From the NCBI RefSeq assembly GCF_000021685.1, contig NC_011959.1:62001-126000 (forward strand): 64,000 bases of DNA, read 5' to 3'. The position numbers were made by a program, and so were the translations under genes. The stretch is from Thermomicrobium roseum DSM 5159. GTDB taxonomy: Bacteria > Chloroflexota > Chloroflexia > Thermomicrobiales > Thermomicrobiaceae. Positions 1 through 7,612 of the stretch are shown here, in pieces. Each line of letters begins with the position of its first letter. Positions within the stretch are counted from its first letter, which is position 1. The notes below the pieces were generated by a model. It was not told the DNA's origin, made no database searches, and saw nothing but the letters and a program-made list of their open reading frames with translations.

Positions 1-80
1 TGACGGTGAGTTTGCAGCTCGTCGCCAAGGCGCTCCTGCAGCAGGAGGGATGGTCTCCCCGCGAGCCAGGGACGGACTGA
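1..80 (+). CDS. C-terminal end of an unidentified protein (partial)
   Basis: Reading from base 3, an open frame runs to a TGA at 78-80 and would give a helical C-terminus containing LQLVAKALLQQEGW. The frame has normal protein composition, whereas the other frames here are arginine-rich or stopped. The gene starts outside the window, so no family can be named. It is convergent with the thioredoxin-fold gene that ends at 193. Confidence 0.4.
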   Translation, partial: TVSLQLVAKALLQQEGWSPREPGTD

Positions 81-106
81 ACGCTGCGCCAGGTGTCTCG
101 GACATG

Positions 107-143
107 CCTGCTGCGCGAGGATTCGGTTTCCTCCGGTAGCAGG
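107..143. terminator. Hairpin between convergent genes
   Basis: Arms CCTGCT (107-112) and AGCAGG (138-143) enclose a second helix, GAGGA with TCCTC, around a TTCGGTT loop. It lies between the stop at 80 (+) and the stop at 193 (-). There is no clear U-tract on either strand, so a terminator role rests on position and fold. Confidence 0.4.
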
Positions 144-192
144 AAGCGGTTCGAGCAGTGCGGAAGCGTCGCCGTGGCCAGCCGAGTGCAGC

Positions 193-750
193 TCAGGCGT
201 GGCGCGTGCGGGCTGCCCAGATACTGTCGGGAAAGCGGACACGAAGGTGTTCCCAGACTCCATCGAGCTGTTCGCGAGAGTGCGTCGCCAGGTAGACGGC
301 GACTCCCCACCAATAGATGGCTTCAGCTGCCCAAGCACTGGAGGACTGTCGCGTGGCGACACGCTGGAAAAGCGCGATGGCGTCGCGGAAGCGCGCCCAG
401 TGCAAGGCCACGTGCCCCTCGCCGAGGTCGAGGAGGTCGAGGAAGAGATCGGCTGGCAAAAAGTCCGGACTCTGGTAGCGGACAGCGCCGCGCCGGTCGA
501 GGAAGAGGATCGTCGGGGTCCAGATGACTCCGAGTGGGCGAATCCAGTCCCGCGGATCGCGCAGGAGATCGAGCGAGAGCGGAACGAATCGCTCAGCGAT
601 CGCTGCCTGAACCGTTGGATCGGCAAAGGTCGCGGCTTCCAGCCGCGCGCAGCCTCTTCACCCTTCTTTCCAGACATAGGCGAGGATCGGTCGTCGCTCG
701 CGACCAGCCAGTTCGAGCGCCTCGGGAAGAGAGCGTTGCCAAGCGATCAT
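193..750 (-). CDS. Thioredoxin-fold protein with in-frame TGA at the redox site (candidate selenoprotein, UxxC)
   Basis: The frame opens at ATG 750 behind AACGGAGGT and would be a short 30-residue peptide if TGA 660-658 were a stop. The same frame continues for 154 more codons to TGA 193-195 with clear thioredoxin-fold features: the TGA is followed by RGC, so the redox motif reads U31-R-G-C34 where relatives have CxxC; then RLEAATFADPTV, a predicted cis-proline segment WTPTILFLD near residue 80, and a C-terminal helical TPR-like region ending FPDSIWAARTRHA. The 185-residue length fits cytosolic thioredoxin-like proteins with a helical tail. A GC-rich hairpin begins 11 nt after the TGA, as expected of a bacterial SECIS. 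It has its own promoter at 777-805. The likely role is thiol-disulfide or peroxide-linked redox chemistry; the substrate is unknown. A nonsense pseudogene is the alternative, but a stop exactly at the first redox Cys with a hairpin behind it favours selenocysteine. Confidence 0.75.
631..660 (-). promoter_or_regulatory. Candidate bacterial SECIS element with its UGA codon
   Basis: UGA is at 660-658. Starting 11 nt later, CGCGGCU pairs perfectly with AGCCGCG (7 bp) around a GGA apical loop, so the loop begins 18 nt after UGA. Known bacterial SECIS elements place an apical loop with a G in its first positions roughly 16-37 nt downstream of UGA, inside the reading frame, which this satisfies. SelB binding is inferred, not shown. 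Confidence 0.65.
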
Positions 751-776
751 CGCCATGCACCTCCGTTGCCGCCCGC

Positions 777-805
777 AGTATCCACGAGATGGCGAGGTCC
801 AGCAA
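777..805 (-). promoter_or_regulatory. Sigma70-type promoter of the thioredoxin-fold gene
   Basis: On the minus strand TTGCTG, a 17-bp spacer and GATACT precede the gene. Transcription would start near 770, about 20 nt before the ATG at 750, leaving room for the AACGGAGGT ribosome site. This supports a live, separately transcribed gene and the chosen start. Confidence 0.5.
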
Positions 806-1486
806 GCGTTTCCGGCGCGACAGGAGGGCTCCTCGACCAGCGAACGAGCGATGCTGTCGCGGTCGACGTGTTGCGAGCGCACCGGGTGGCAGCGGGGTCG
901 TTGTGGTGGAGCCGTGTCCTGGATGGTCGCTCGTCCGGAACGGCGCCGGGCAACGCTCGGTCGCAGGTTGGTGCGTCGGCGAACGGATCGCGCTGCCCGA
1001 GTGCCGGCCAGCTGGTCGGAGCCTTTCGCGGCGCGTGCTTCCCGCCGCACGACTGGCCATTTCGGCCAGTCGCTCCTTGCGGAGCCTGGCGCAGCCTGCT
1101 GGTGACGGGAGCGAGGGGCCGGTCGAGTTCGCTGGAGCGTCGCGCACAACGAGGCCTGTCTCCACAGCCGTGAGCGGTTGTCGCCGGCTCGCCGGGCAGG
1201 CGGATGCCAGTCGGCAGGATTGCGGAGCAGAGCGGCGTTGCGCCGTGGAGCACGGCTCATGAGCGAGCGTTGCGCACCGTGCGGCTGGTCTGCGCAACAG
1301 TGGGGCATCGGGACGTCGAGCGGTGAACCGGGAATGGGCGGAGAGCGCTCCCAACGAGCTGGATGCCTCGATCGAGCTTTCCCGGCAGCGTTCAGCCAGG
1401 CGATGATCCGTCCGTACACTCCGTCCGGACACCGATCGGAGTTGACAGAATCTACTTGCACGGTGGGGTGTCCGTGCATATGCTTG
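806..1486. other. Gene-free stretch with short inverted repeats
   Basis: No convincing protein is seen; the long frames on both strands are arginine- and serine-rich artefacts of GC bias. Two perfect inverted repeats stand out: a 9-bp stem with a 5-nt loop at 1050-1072 (core GACTGGCC/GGCCAGTC), and an 8-bp stem GTTGCGCA/TGCGCAAC at 1269-1276 and 1291-1298. No tRNA T-arm or RNase P core motif was found. A TTGACA at 1442-1447 could be a -35 for mraZ, but no good -10 follows at 17 bp. Confidence 0.4.
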
Positions 1487-1531
1487 TGGACAACTGTGGG
1501 GGAAGGTGGGGATAAGTGGGGGATCCTGTGG
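1487..1531 (+). promoter_or_regulatory. MraZ operator: tandem TGGGG boxes with 10-bp period
   Basis: Boxes TGGAC (1487), TGGGG (1497), TGGGG (1507), TGGGG (1517) and TGTGG (1527) are each separated by exactly 5 nt, about 53 bp before the mraZ start. MraZ of Escherichia coli is known to bind TGGGN direct repeats with 5-nt spacers ahead of its own gene, so these five in-phase boxes are very likely the autoregulatory site of the cluster. Confidence 0.75.
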
Positions 1532-1583
1532 AAAAGTGCCGGGCAACTGTTCCCCCGCAGGCCTGACGAACGAGGGCAGAGCG

Positions 1584-2012
1584 GTGTTCCTTGGCCGTTT
1601 CACCCATGCGATCGACGACAAGGGGCGGTTGGCTATCCCCGCCCGGTTTCGCGAAGCCTTCCGCGGCCAAGGTGTCCTGACGCGCGGGATCGATCGGTGC
1701 CTGACCTTGTACCCGATGGACTCCTGGCAGCCGCTCGCCGAGAAGGTCTCCTCCCTCTCCATCAGCGATCCGGATGCCCGCGCCTTCCGACGCATGGTCT
1801 TTGCCGAGGCGACGGTGGTCGAGTTCGATCGTCAAGGTCGCATCCTCCTGCCACCCGAACTCCGCGCGTACGCTGGCCTGGAGCGGGAAGCGATCGTCGT
1901 CGGTGTGCATTCCTACGTCGAGATCTGGAGTCCGGAGAATTGGGCTGCGCAAGCCGAGCTCCTGGCTGCCGAGGGGCCGTCGATCGCCCAACGCCTGGCG
2001 ACGCTGATCTGA
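1584..2012 (+). CDS. mraZ: Transcriptional regulator MraZ
   Basis: DNA-binding regulator of the division and cell wall cluster, acting as a ring-shaped oligomer. The 142-residue product has the family length and two SpoVT/AbrB-like halves carrying the paired DxxxR motifs DDKGR (11-15) and DRQGR (82-86). GTG 1584 is chosen because MFLGRFTHAIDDKGR matches the family N-terminus and GAGGG lies just upstream; a longer frame from 1506 would run into the operator boxes. First gene of a co-directional run to nrdR, separated from rsmH by 19 bp. The repeats at 1487-1531 indicate autoregulation. Confidence 0.95.
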   Translation: MFLGRFTHAIDDKGRLAIPARFREAFRGQGVLTRGIDRCLTLYPMDSWQPLAEKVSSLSISDPDARAFRRMVFAEATVVEFDRQGRILLPPELRAYAGLEREAIVVGVHSYVEIWSPENWAAQAELLAAEGPSIAQRLATLI

Positions 2013-2031
2013 GAAAGGAGGCGGGCCGGGC

Positions 2032-3012
2032 ATGAGCGAACGCGCACGACTCGCGCTGGAAGACCCACTGTCGACCACACACGAGCCGGTCCTGCTGAGC
2101 GCTGCGCTGACCTTTCTGGCTCCTCGCGATGGCGGCCGCTACATCGATGCGACCTTCGGCGGTGGTGGGCACAGCCGCGCCATCCTGGAGGCCAGCGCAC
2201 CGAGCGGGCAGGTGCTTGCCATCGATGCCGACCCGGCTGCAGTCGCTCGTGCCCGCGCGCTGGCTGAGCGCTACCCGGGACGGCTCCTGCCCTGCCATGG
2301 TAACTTCCGCGATCTGGCGCGTCTTGCCCAGTCGTACGGATTCGTTCCGGTCGATGGCATCCTTTTCGATCTCGGCTTGAGTTCCGACCAACTGGCCGAC
2401 CCAGCTCGTGGTTTTTCCTTTCAGCTGGCCGGGCCGCTGGACATGCGCTTCGACCCCACCAGCGGTGAACCAGCGGCCGTCATCGTCAACACGTGGTCAG
2501 CCGAGGAGCTGGCCGAACTTTTCTGGCAGTATGGGGAAGAGCCGCGGGCGTGGGCCATTGCCCAGACGATCGTTGCCGAGCGCGCGCGCCAGCCGATCGA
2601 GACGACGACCCAACTCGCGGCTTTGGTCGCGCGCGTCGCCGGTAGCCGGCGCGAGCGAATCCATCCCGCGACGCGCGTTTTCCAGGCCTTGCGCATCGCG
2701 GTCAACCAGGAACTCGAGGCGCTCGCTGCCGGACTGGCGCAAGCGGTGGAACTTTTGCGTCCCGGGGGGAGGCTGGTGGTGATCGCTTTCCACTCGCTGG
2801 AAGACCGTCTCGTCAAGCAGTTCTTCCGGCGCGAGGCAGCGGCGTGCCTCTGCCCGCCGGGCACGCCGGTCTGCATCTGTGGGCACCGGCCGCGCTTGCG
2901 TCTCCTCACGCCGCGTCCGGTGCGCCCGAGTGCGGAGGAGATCACACGCAACCCGCGCAGCCGGAGTGCCCGGCTGCGAGCTGCCGAGCGGATAGCGCAC
3001 GATGGTCGCTGA
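2032..3012 (+). CDS. rsmH: 16S rRNA (cytosine(1402)-N(4))-methyltransferase RsmH
   Basis: SAM-dependent methyltransferase (formerly MraW) that modifies C1402 in the ribosomal decoding centre. The 326-residue protein shows the family N-terminus THEPVLL, the SAM loop TFGGGGHSRAIL (41-52) and the acidic AIDADP strand, followed by the characteristic FDLGLSSDQL and the helical insertion domain. ATG 2032 follows an AAAGGAGGC ribosome site at suitable distance. It sits in its canonical place after mraZ, and its last 11 bp overlap ftsL. Confidence 0.95.
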   Translation: MSERARLALEDPLSTTHEPVLLSAALTFLAPRDGGRYIDATFGGGGHSRAILEASAPSGQVLAIDADPAAVARARALAERYPGRLLPCHGNFRDLARLAQSYGFVPVDGILFDLGLSSDQLADPARGFSFQLAGPLDMRFDPTSGEPAAVIVNTWSAEELAELFWQYGEEPRAWAIAQTIVAERARQPIETTTQLAALVARVAGSRRERIHPATRVFQALRIAVNQELEALAAGLAQAVELLRPGGRLVVIAFHSLEDRLVKQFFRREAAACLCPPGTPVCICGHRPRLRLLTPRPVRPSAEEITRNPRSRSARLRAAERIAHDGR

Positions 3013-3460
3013 GCCGGTCGATCGCGCTGCTGCACCGGTACGGCCGACGCCGGTGGGAAGACGAGTAGCCCCACGGCGCAGTCGTGCCTGGCTCGGCGTC
3101 TTGCTGGTCCTGGTCGCGGCAATAGGCGGACTGTGCCTGCTCTACCTGGAACAAACCAGCCGGGTGGTCGAGCTCGGCTACGAGCTGACGCGGCTCCAGC
3201 GGAACCGCGATCAGGTAGCGCTGGAAGTGGCTGCTCTCCGCTACGAGCTGGCGCGGCGGCAGTCGCTCGCCCGCGTGGAGGAGCTCGCTCGGCGCGAGTA
3301 CGGCATGGTGCCGCTCCGCAAGGCGGAGTCGCTCCGTCTGGCGCGGCCGGCTCCCCTGCCGACACCGGTTCCTCCACCGAGGAGCGAGCGATCCTGGTGG
3401 CAACGGGTGCAGGACGCGCTGCTCGGGGTCGGTCATGCGGAGGCGGAGACGACACCATGA
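3002..3460 (+). CDS. ftsL: FtsL/DivIC-type septum protein
   Basis: Small bitopic division protein of 152 residues. An N-terminal cytoplasmic segment rich in Pro and Arg is followed by one membrane helix (about 29-49) and an extracytoplasmic coiled coil (about 53-97) that would pair with FtsB/DivIC and FtsQ. The tail is proline-rich. Sequence conservation in this family is low, so the call rests on topology, size and position between rsmH and ftsI. Start ATG 3002 lies inside the rsmH end; the stop overlaps the ftsI start in ATGA. Confidence 0.8.
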   Translation: MVAEPVDRAAAPVRPTPVGRRVAPRRSRAWLGVLLVLVAAIGGLCLLYLEQTSRVVELGYELTRLQRNRDQVALEVAALRYELARRQSLARVEELARREYGMVPLRKAESLRLARPAPLPTPVPPPRSERSWWQRVQDALLGVGHAEAETTP

Positions 3461-5184
3461 GCGATCTCGCGACCTGGCGACTCCGACTGATCTTCGCGGC
3501 GCTTGTGCTCCTGGCGAGTGGGATCGGTTATCGGGTCGTCTCCTTCGCGGTCCTCCAGGGGCCGGTGCTCGCTCAGCGCGCCGAGGCCTTCCGCTTCCGC
3601 GAGGACGTCGTACCGGCTCACCGCGGCGAGATCCTGGATGCGCGTGGGCGAGTGCTGGCGACCGACGTGCCGGCCGATCGTGTCTCGGCGATCGTGCGCG
3701 AGGTCGAGGATCCGCAACGCACAGCTCAGCTCCTCGCGCCCCTCATCGGGCGACCGGCTGAGGAGATCCTGGCCGCGCTCACCCAGCCGGGTCGCGAGTG
3801 GGTGGTGCTCCAGCGCCAGCTCGATCCGGCAGTCTCCGCCCAGATCCGAGCGCTCGATCTGCCAGGGATCGTGCTCGACCCCGAGCCGAAGCGGGCCTAT
3901 CCGATGGGTGACTTCGCCTCGCAGGTCCTCGGCTTCGTCAATTGGGAGTATCGCGGCGCTTACGGTTTGGAAGCCCAGTACGATGCGGTGGTCGGCGGTG
4001 TACCTGGCCAGCTGGTCGGCGAGCGTGATCTGGCTGGCAACGTCATCGCGTTGGCGCCCAGTTCCTGGAATCCACCGCAGGACGGTGCGACGCTCGTTTT
4101 GACCATCGACAGTGCTGTGCAATACCTGGCCGAGTCGATCCTCGAACGGACGATCCAGGACCAGCGTGCGGCTGGTGGGACGATCATCGTGATGGACGTA
4201 CGCACCGGGGCCATCCTCGCGATGGCCAACCGGCCTTCGTTCGATCCCAACCGGTTCCGGGAAGTGACCGACCCGTCGCTCTTCGCGAACCCGGCGATCG
4301 GAGCAGCCTACGAGCCGGGTTCGACCTTCAAAGTCATCACCTTGGCGCTGGGCCTGGACGCTGGTGTGATTCAGCCGGAGACGGTGGTCGACGGTGGAGC
4401 ATACCGGGAGTTGCCCGATGGGACGCGGATCTTCAATGCGCTGCACCAGGTGTTCGGCCCGGAAACGATGACCGAGGTGCTGATCCATTCGAGTAACGTC
4501 GGGGCGATGGAAGTCGCTGATCGGCTAGGGCCAGAGCGGTTCGCGGAAGGAATCCAGCGCTTCGGGTTCGGCCAGCCGACCGGAGTCGATCTCCCCGGTG
4601 AGATCGGCGGGATCGTCAATCTGCCAGGAAGTCCAGGCTGGTCGCTGACGACGTTCTATACGACCTCGTTCGGGCAAGGGATCGCGGTGACACCGCTCCA
4701 GCTGGTCACGGCGGTAGCGGCGATCGCCAATGGTGGTGTGCTGATGCGACCGTACGTCGTCCAGGAGATTCGCCGAGGGGATCGTGTCCAAGTGGTCCAG
4801 CCTCAGCCGGTCCGACGGGTGATCAGCGAGGAGACGGCACGCACGCTCACCGCGATGCTCGCTGAGGTGATGGACAGCTACGCTGGGCGCTTCGCGGTTC
4901 CAGGCTACCGGATCGCAGCCAAGACGGGAACGGCTGAGATACCTGGTCCGCAGGGATACGAGCGCGGCGAAGGCGCGACGATCGCCTCGGTGGTCGGTTA
5001 CGGACCGGTGGAAGACCCGCGCTACTGCGTGCTGGTCAAGATCGACCGGCCCAAGGGCTCGCCCTGGGGCGAGCGCGCCGCTGGCCCTGCCTTCGCCGAG
5101 CTGTTTCGCCAGCTGCTCTTGCTGAAGGGGATCCCCCCATCCCAACCGGTGACGAGCACCCCATCGGGAGGGAGCCAGCCATGA
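3457..5184 (+). CDS. ftsI: Septal peptidoglycan transpeptidase FtsI (class B PBP)
   Basis: Cross-links septal peptidoglycan outside the membrane as partner of FtsW. The 575-residue protein has an N-terminal membrane anchor (about 11-30), a PBP dimerisation domain and a transpeptidase domain with all three active-site motifs: S289-TFK, S345-S-N347 and K489-T-G. No PASTA domains are present, unlike many Gram-positive homologues. ATG 3457 overlaps the ftsL stop, so an upstream in-frame extension to 3133 that would cover ftsL is rejected. The next gene, murF, also starts by ATGA overlap. Confidence 0.95.
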   Translation: MSDLATWRLRLIFAALVLLASGIGYRVVSFAVLQGPVLAQRAEAFRFREDVVPAHRGEILDARGRVLATDVPADRVSAIVREVEDPQRTAQLLAPLIGRPAEEILAALTQPGREWVVLQRQLDPAVSAQIRALDLPGIVLDPEPKRAYPMGDFASQVLGFVNWEYRGAYGLEAQYDAVVGGVPGQLVGERDLAGNVIALAPSSWNPPQDGATLVLTIDSAVQYLAESILERTIQDQRAAGGTIIVMDVRTGAILAMANRPSFDPNRFREVTDPSLFANPAIGAAYEPGSTFKVITLALGLDAGVIQPETVVDGGAYRELPDGTRIFNALHQVFGPETMTEVLIHSSNVGAMEVADRLGPERFAEGIQRFGFGQPTGVDLPGEIGGIVNLPGSPGWSLTTFYTTSFGQGIAVTPLQLVTAVAAIANGGVLMRPYVVQEIRRGDRVQVVQPQPVRRVISEETARTLTAMLAEVMDSYAGRFAVPGYRIAAKTGTAEIPGPQGYERGEGATIASVVGYGPVEDPRYCVLVKIDRPKGSPWGERAAGPAFAELFRQLLLLKGIPPSQPVTSTPSGGSQP

Positions 5185-6581
5185 TCAGCCTGCGTGATGT
5201 CCTGGACGGGACGGCCGGCATGCTGCGTGGCTCGGCGGCACCTGACCTGCTCTTCCGGCGCGTCTGGCATGATTCGCGGACGGTCGAGCCGGGTGATCTC
5301 TTCGTCGCACTGCGCGGTGAGCGACACGACGGGCACGATTTCGTCGCTGATGCGGTCCGCCGGGGTGCAGCGGGGGCACTGGTCGAGGCGCGCTGGGCTG
5401 AGGAGTTGGCCAATCTGGGAATTCCGTTGATCGTGGTGGATGACACCCTGGCCGCTCTGCTCCGTCTGGCCAGTTACTGGCGGCGCCTCTTCGCCGTCCC
5501 GGTGGCTGCCGTGACCGGAAGCGTGGGCAAGACCAGTACCAAGGAGGCGATCGCTTCGGTTCTGGCCCAGCGCTTTCAGGTCGTGCGGAGTCGGGCGAGT
5601 TTCAATACCGATGTCGGCATCGCGCTCGATCTCTTGACGATCGACCCGAACACCGATGTCGTCGTGCTGGAGTTCGGGGAGGCCTACCGCCTGGGAGAAG
5701 TGCGCGAACTGTGCGCGTTGGCTGAGCCACGGATCGGAGTGGTCACCAACGTCTCCTATGCGCACCTGGCCCGCATGGGGACGATCGAACGGATCGCCCA
5801 AAGCATCGCCGAGCTTCCCGAGTCGCTTCCCGCGGACGGTGTCGCCGTCCTGAACGGCGACGATTTCCGGGTACGGTTGATGGCTGAGCGAACGCCAGCC
5901 CGTGTCCTCCTCTACGGGCTCTCTCCCGACTGCCACGTCCGCGCCGAGGAGATCGAAAGTCGGGGGTTGGATGGGATCTCCTTCGATCTCGTCGCCTTCG
6001 GGGAGCGCAACCGCGTCCGCTTGCCGCTGCTCGGCCAGCACAGTGTCCATCATGCGCTGGCAGCGATCGCGGTCGGTTACGAGTTGGGCTTGACGCTGGA
6101 GGAGATGCTTCCCGGTTTCCACGATCCACGTGTTCAAGTGCGCCTGCTCACGGTGCCCGGTATCAACGGAGCCACCCTGCTCGACGACACCTACAATGCC
6201 AGCCCGGCTTCCTGTATGGCGGCGCTCTCGCTCCTGGCGGAAATTCCCGCGCAGCGGCGGATCGCCGTCTTCGGTGACATGTACGAGCTCGGCTGGTACG
6301 AGGAGGAAGGGCACCGGATGGTGGGGCGGCGGGCAGCTGCGGTCGTCGATCGGTTATTCACGCTGGGGCCACGGGCACGCTGGATCGCCGAAGCGGCGAT
6401 CGAGGCAGGTCTGGCGCCGGAACGGGTTTGGGCGACCGATGACCGTCGCGAGTTGGTGGCTGTCCTGCGGGAGACCTTGCGGCCGGGTGATTTCGTGCTG
6501 ATCAAGGGAGCGCGCGGGATGCGGATGGAGGAGATCGTGGAGGCGCTGCGCGCCGCTCAGGAAACGGAGCAGGGACGGTGA
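5181..6581 (+). CDS. murF: UDP-N-acetylmuramoyl-tripeptide--D-alanyl-D-alanine ligase MurF
   Basis: ATP-dependent Mur ligase adding D-Ala-D-Ala to the UDP-MurNAc-tripeptide in the cytoplasm. The 466-residue product has the three Mur-ligase domains; the P-loop TGSVGKTS (112-119, Lys117), the central DTYNASPASCMAAL segment and a C-terminal domain with FGDMYELG are all typical of MurF. MurE is missing between ftsI and murF, where it usually lies, although the junction is a tight overlap. Confidence 0.93.
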   Translation: MISLRDVLDGTAGMLRGSAAPDLLFRRVWHDSRTVEPGDLFVALRGERHDGHDFVADAVRRGAAGALVEARWAEELANLGIPLIVVDDTLAALLRLASYWRRLFAVPVAAVTGSVGKTSTKEAIASVLAQRFQVVRSRASFNTDVGIALDLLTIDPNTDVVVLEFGEAYRLGEVRELCALAEPRIGVVTNVSYAHLARMGTIERIAQSIAELPESLPADGVAVLNGDDFRVRLMAERTPARVLLYGLSPDCHVRAEEIESRGLDGISFDLVAFGERNRVRLPLLGQHSVHHALAAIAVGYELGLTLEEMLPGFHDPRVQVRLLTVPGINGATLLDDTYNASPASCMAALSLLAEIPAQRRIAVFGDMYELGWYEEEGHRMVGRRAAAVVDRLFTLGPRARWIAEAAIEAGLAPERVWATDDRRELVAVLRETLRPGDFVLIKGARGMRMEEIVEALRAAQETEQGR

Positions 6582-7597
6582 TGGATCTTTTCGAAGTCCT
6601 GCGGACGCGCAGCGTCCTACCGCGCGACCCAGGAGAGAACCTGGCGCTGTCGCTCGCGCTCTCTGGTGTGGCCTTCGTCATCACGGTCGGGATCGGCAAG
6701 CCGTACATTGCCTGGTTGCGGCGGCACAAGATCGGCAAGCAGATCCGGCTGGAAGGGCCGGAAGGCCATCTGACCAAACTGGGGACACCGACCATGGGCG
6801 GCTTCATGATCACGGTGCCGGTCATCCTGTTGACGCTCCTCTTTAACCTGGCCGGGCGACTGTCCATGCTCTTGCCGCTCGGCGTCCTGATCGGCACCGC
6901 GGTGCTTGGTGCGATCGATGACCGGTTGAGTCTGGTCACCACTGGTCGCGGCGGGATGACGGCACGCTTCAAGATGGCCTGGCTGCTCCTTTTCTCGCTC
7001 GCTGCAGCGCTCGTGCTGCATTTCCCGCTCGGTCTGCGCAGTATCTATATTCCGTTCCTCGGCAAATTCGAGATCGGTCTCTGGTACCTGCCGATCGCGG
7101 TCCTCGCGATCGCCGGAACAGCCAATGCCGTGAACCTGACCGATGGGCTCGATACGCTGGCGGGGGGAACCGCGGCGGTCGCCTTCACCGCCTACGGGAT
7201 CATCGCGTTCCTCCAGGGGCAGATCCAGGTCGTGACGTTCTGCTTCACCATGGTCGGCGCGATCTTGGGTTTTCTCTGGTACAACGCGCATCCGGCTCAG
7301 GTCTTCATGGGGGATACCGGCTCCCTGGCTCTCGGTGCAGCACTGGCGACCGCGGCCTTCATGACTGGCCAATGGCTTCTGCTGCCGGTCATCGGGATCG
7401 TCTTCGTCGCGGAGGCGCTTTCGGTCATCCTGCAGGTCGCCTATTACAAGCTGACGAAGGGAAAGCGGCTCCTCCGCATGGCGCCGCTCCACCACCACTT
7501 CGAACTGATCGGCTGGTCGGAGACGCAGATCACGATGCGTTTTTGGTTGATCAGTATGATGGCCGGGCTCCTGGGCATCGCGCTCGCACTGGTGTGA
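6581..7597 (+). CDS. mraY: Phospho-N-acetylmuramoyl-pentapeptide transferase MraY
   Basis: Integral membrane enzyme moving phospho-MurNAc-pentapeptide from UDP to undecaprenyl phosphate, giving lipid I. The 338-residue protein is almost wholly hydrophobic helices with the catalytic signatures AIDDR (Asp113/114), NAVNLTDGLDTLAGG, MGDTGSLALG and the histidine loop APLHHHFELIGW. ATG 6581 is preferred over GTG 6578 because the upstream GGAGCAGGG gives better spacing; either start overlaps the murF stop. Confidence 0.95.
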   Translation: MDLFEVLRTRSVLPRDPGENLALSLALSGVAFVITVGIGKPYIAWLRRHKIGKQIRLEGPEGHLTKLGTPTMGGFMITVPVILLTLLFNLAGRLSMLLPLGVLIGTAVLGAIDDRLSLVTTGRGGMTARFKMAWLLLFSLAAALVLHFPLGLRSIYIPFLGKFEIGLWYLPIAVLAIAGTANAVNLTDGLDTLAGGTAAVAFTAYGIIAFLQGQIQVVTFCFTMVGAILGFLWYNAHPAQVFMGDTGSLALGAALATAAFMTGQWLLLPVIGIVFVAEALSVILQVAYYKLTKGKRLLRMAPLHHHFELIGWSETQITMRFWLISMMAGLLGIALALV

Positions 7598-7612
7598 GCG
7601 ATGGGGGGAGCG

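Noticed and set aside
593..1795. 400-codon minus-strand frame over the mraZ start and upstream gap
   Set aside because: Biased arginine-rich composition, no ribosome site, and it crosses the mraZ operator.
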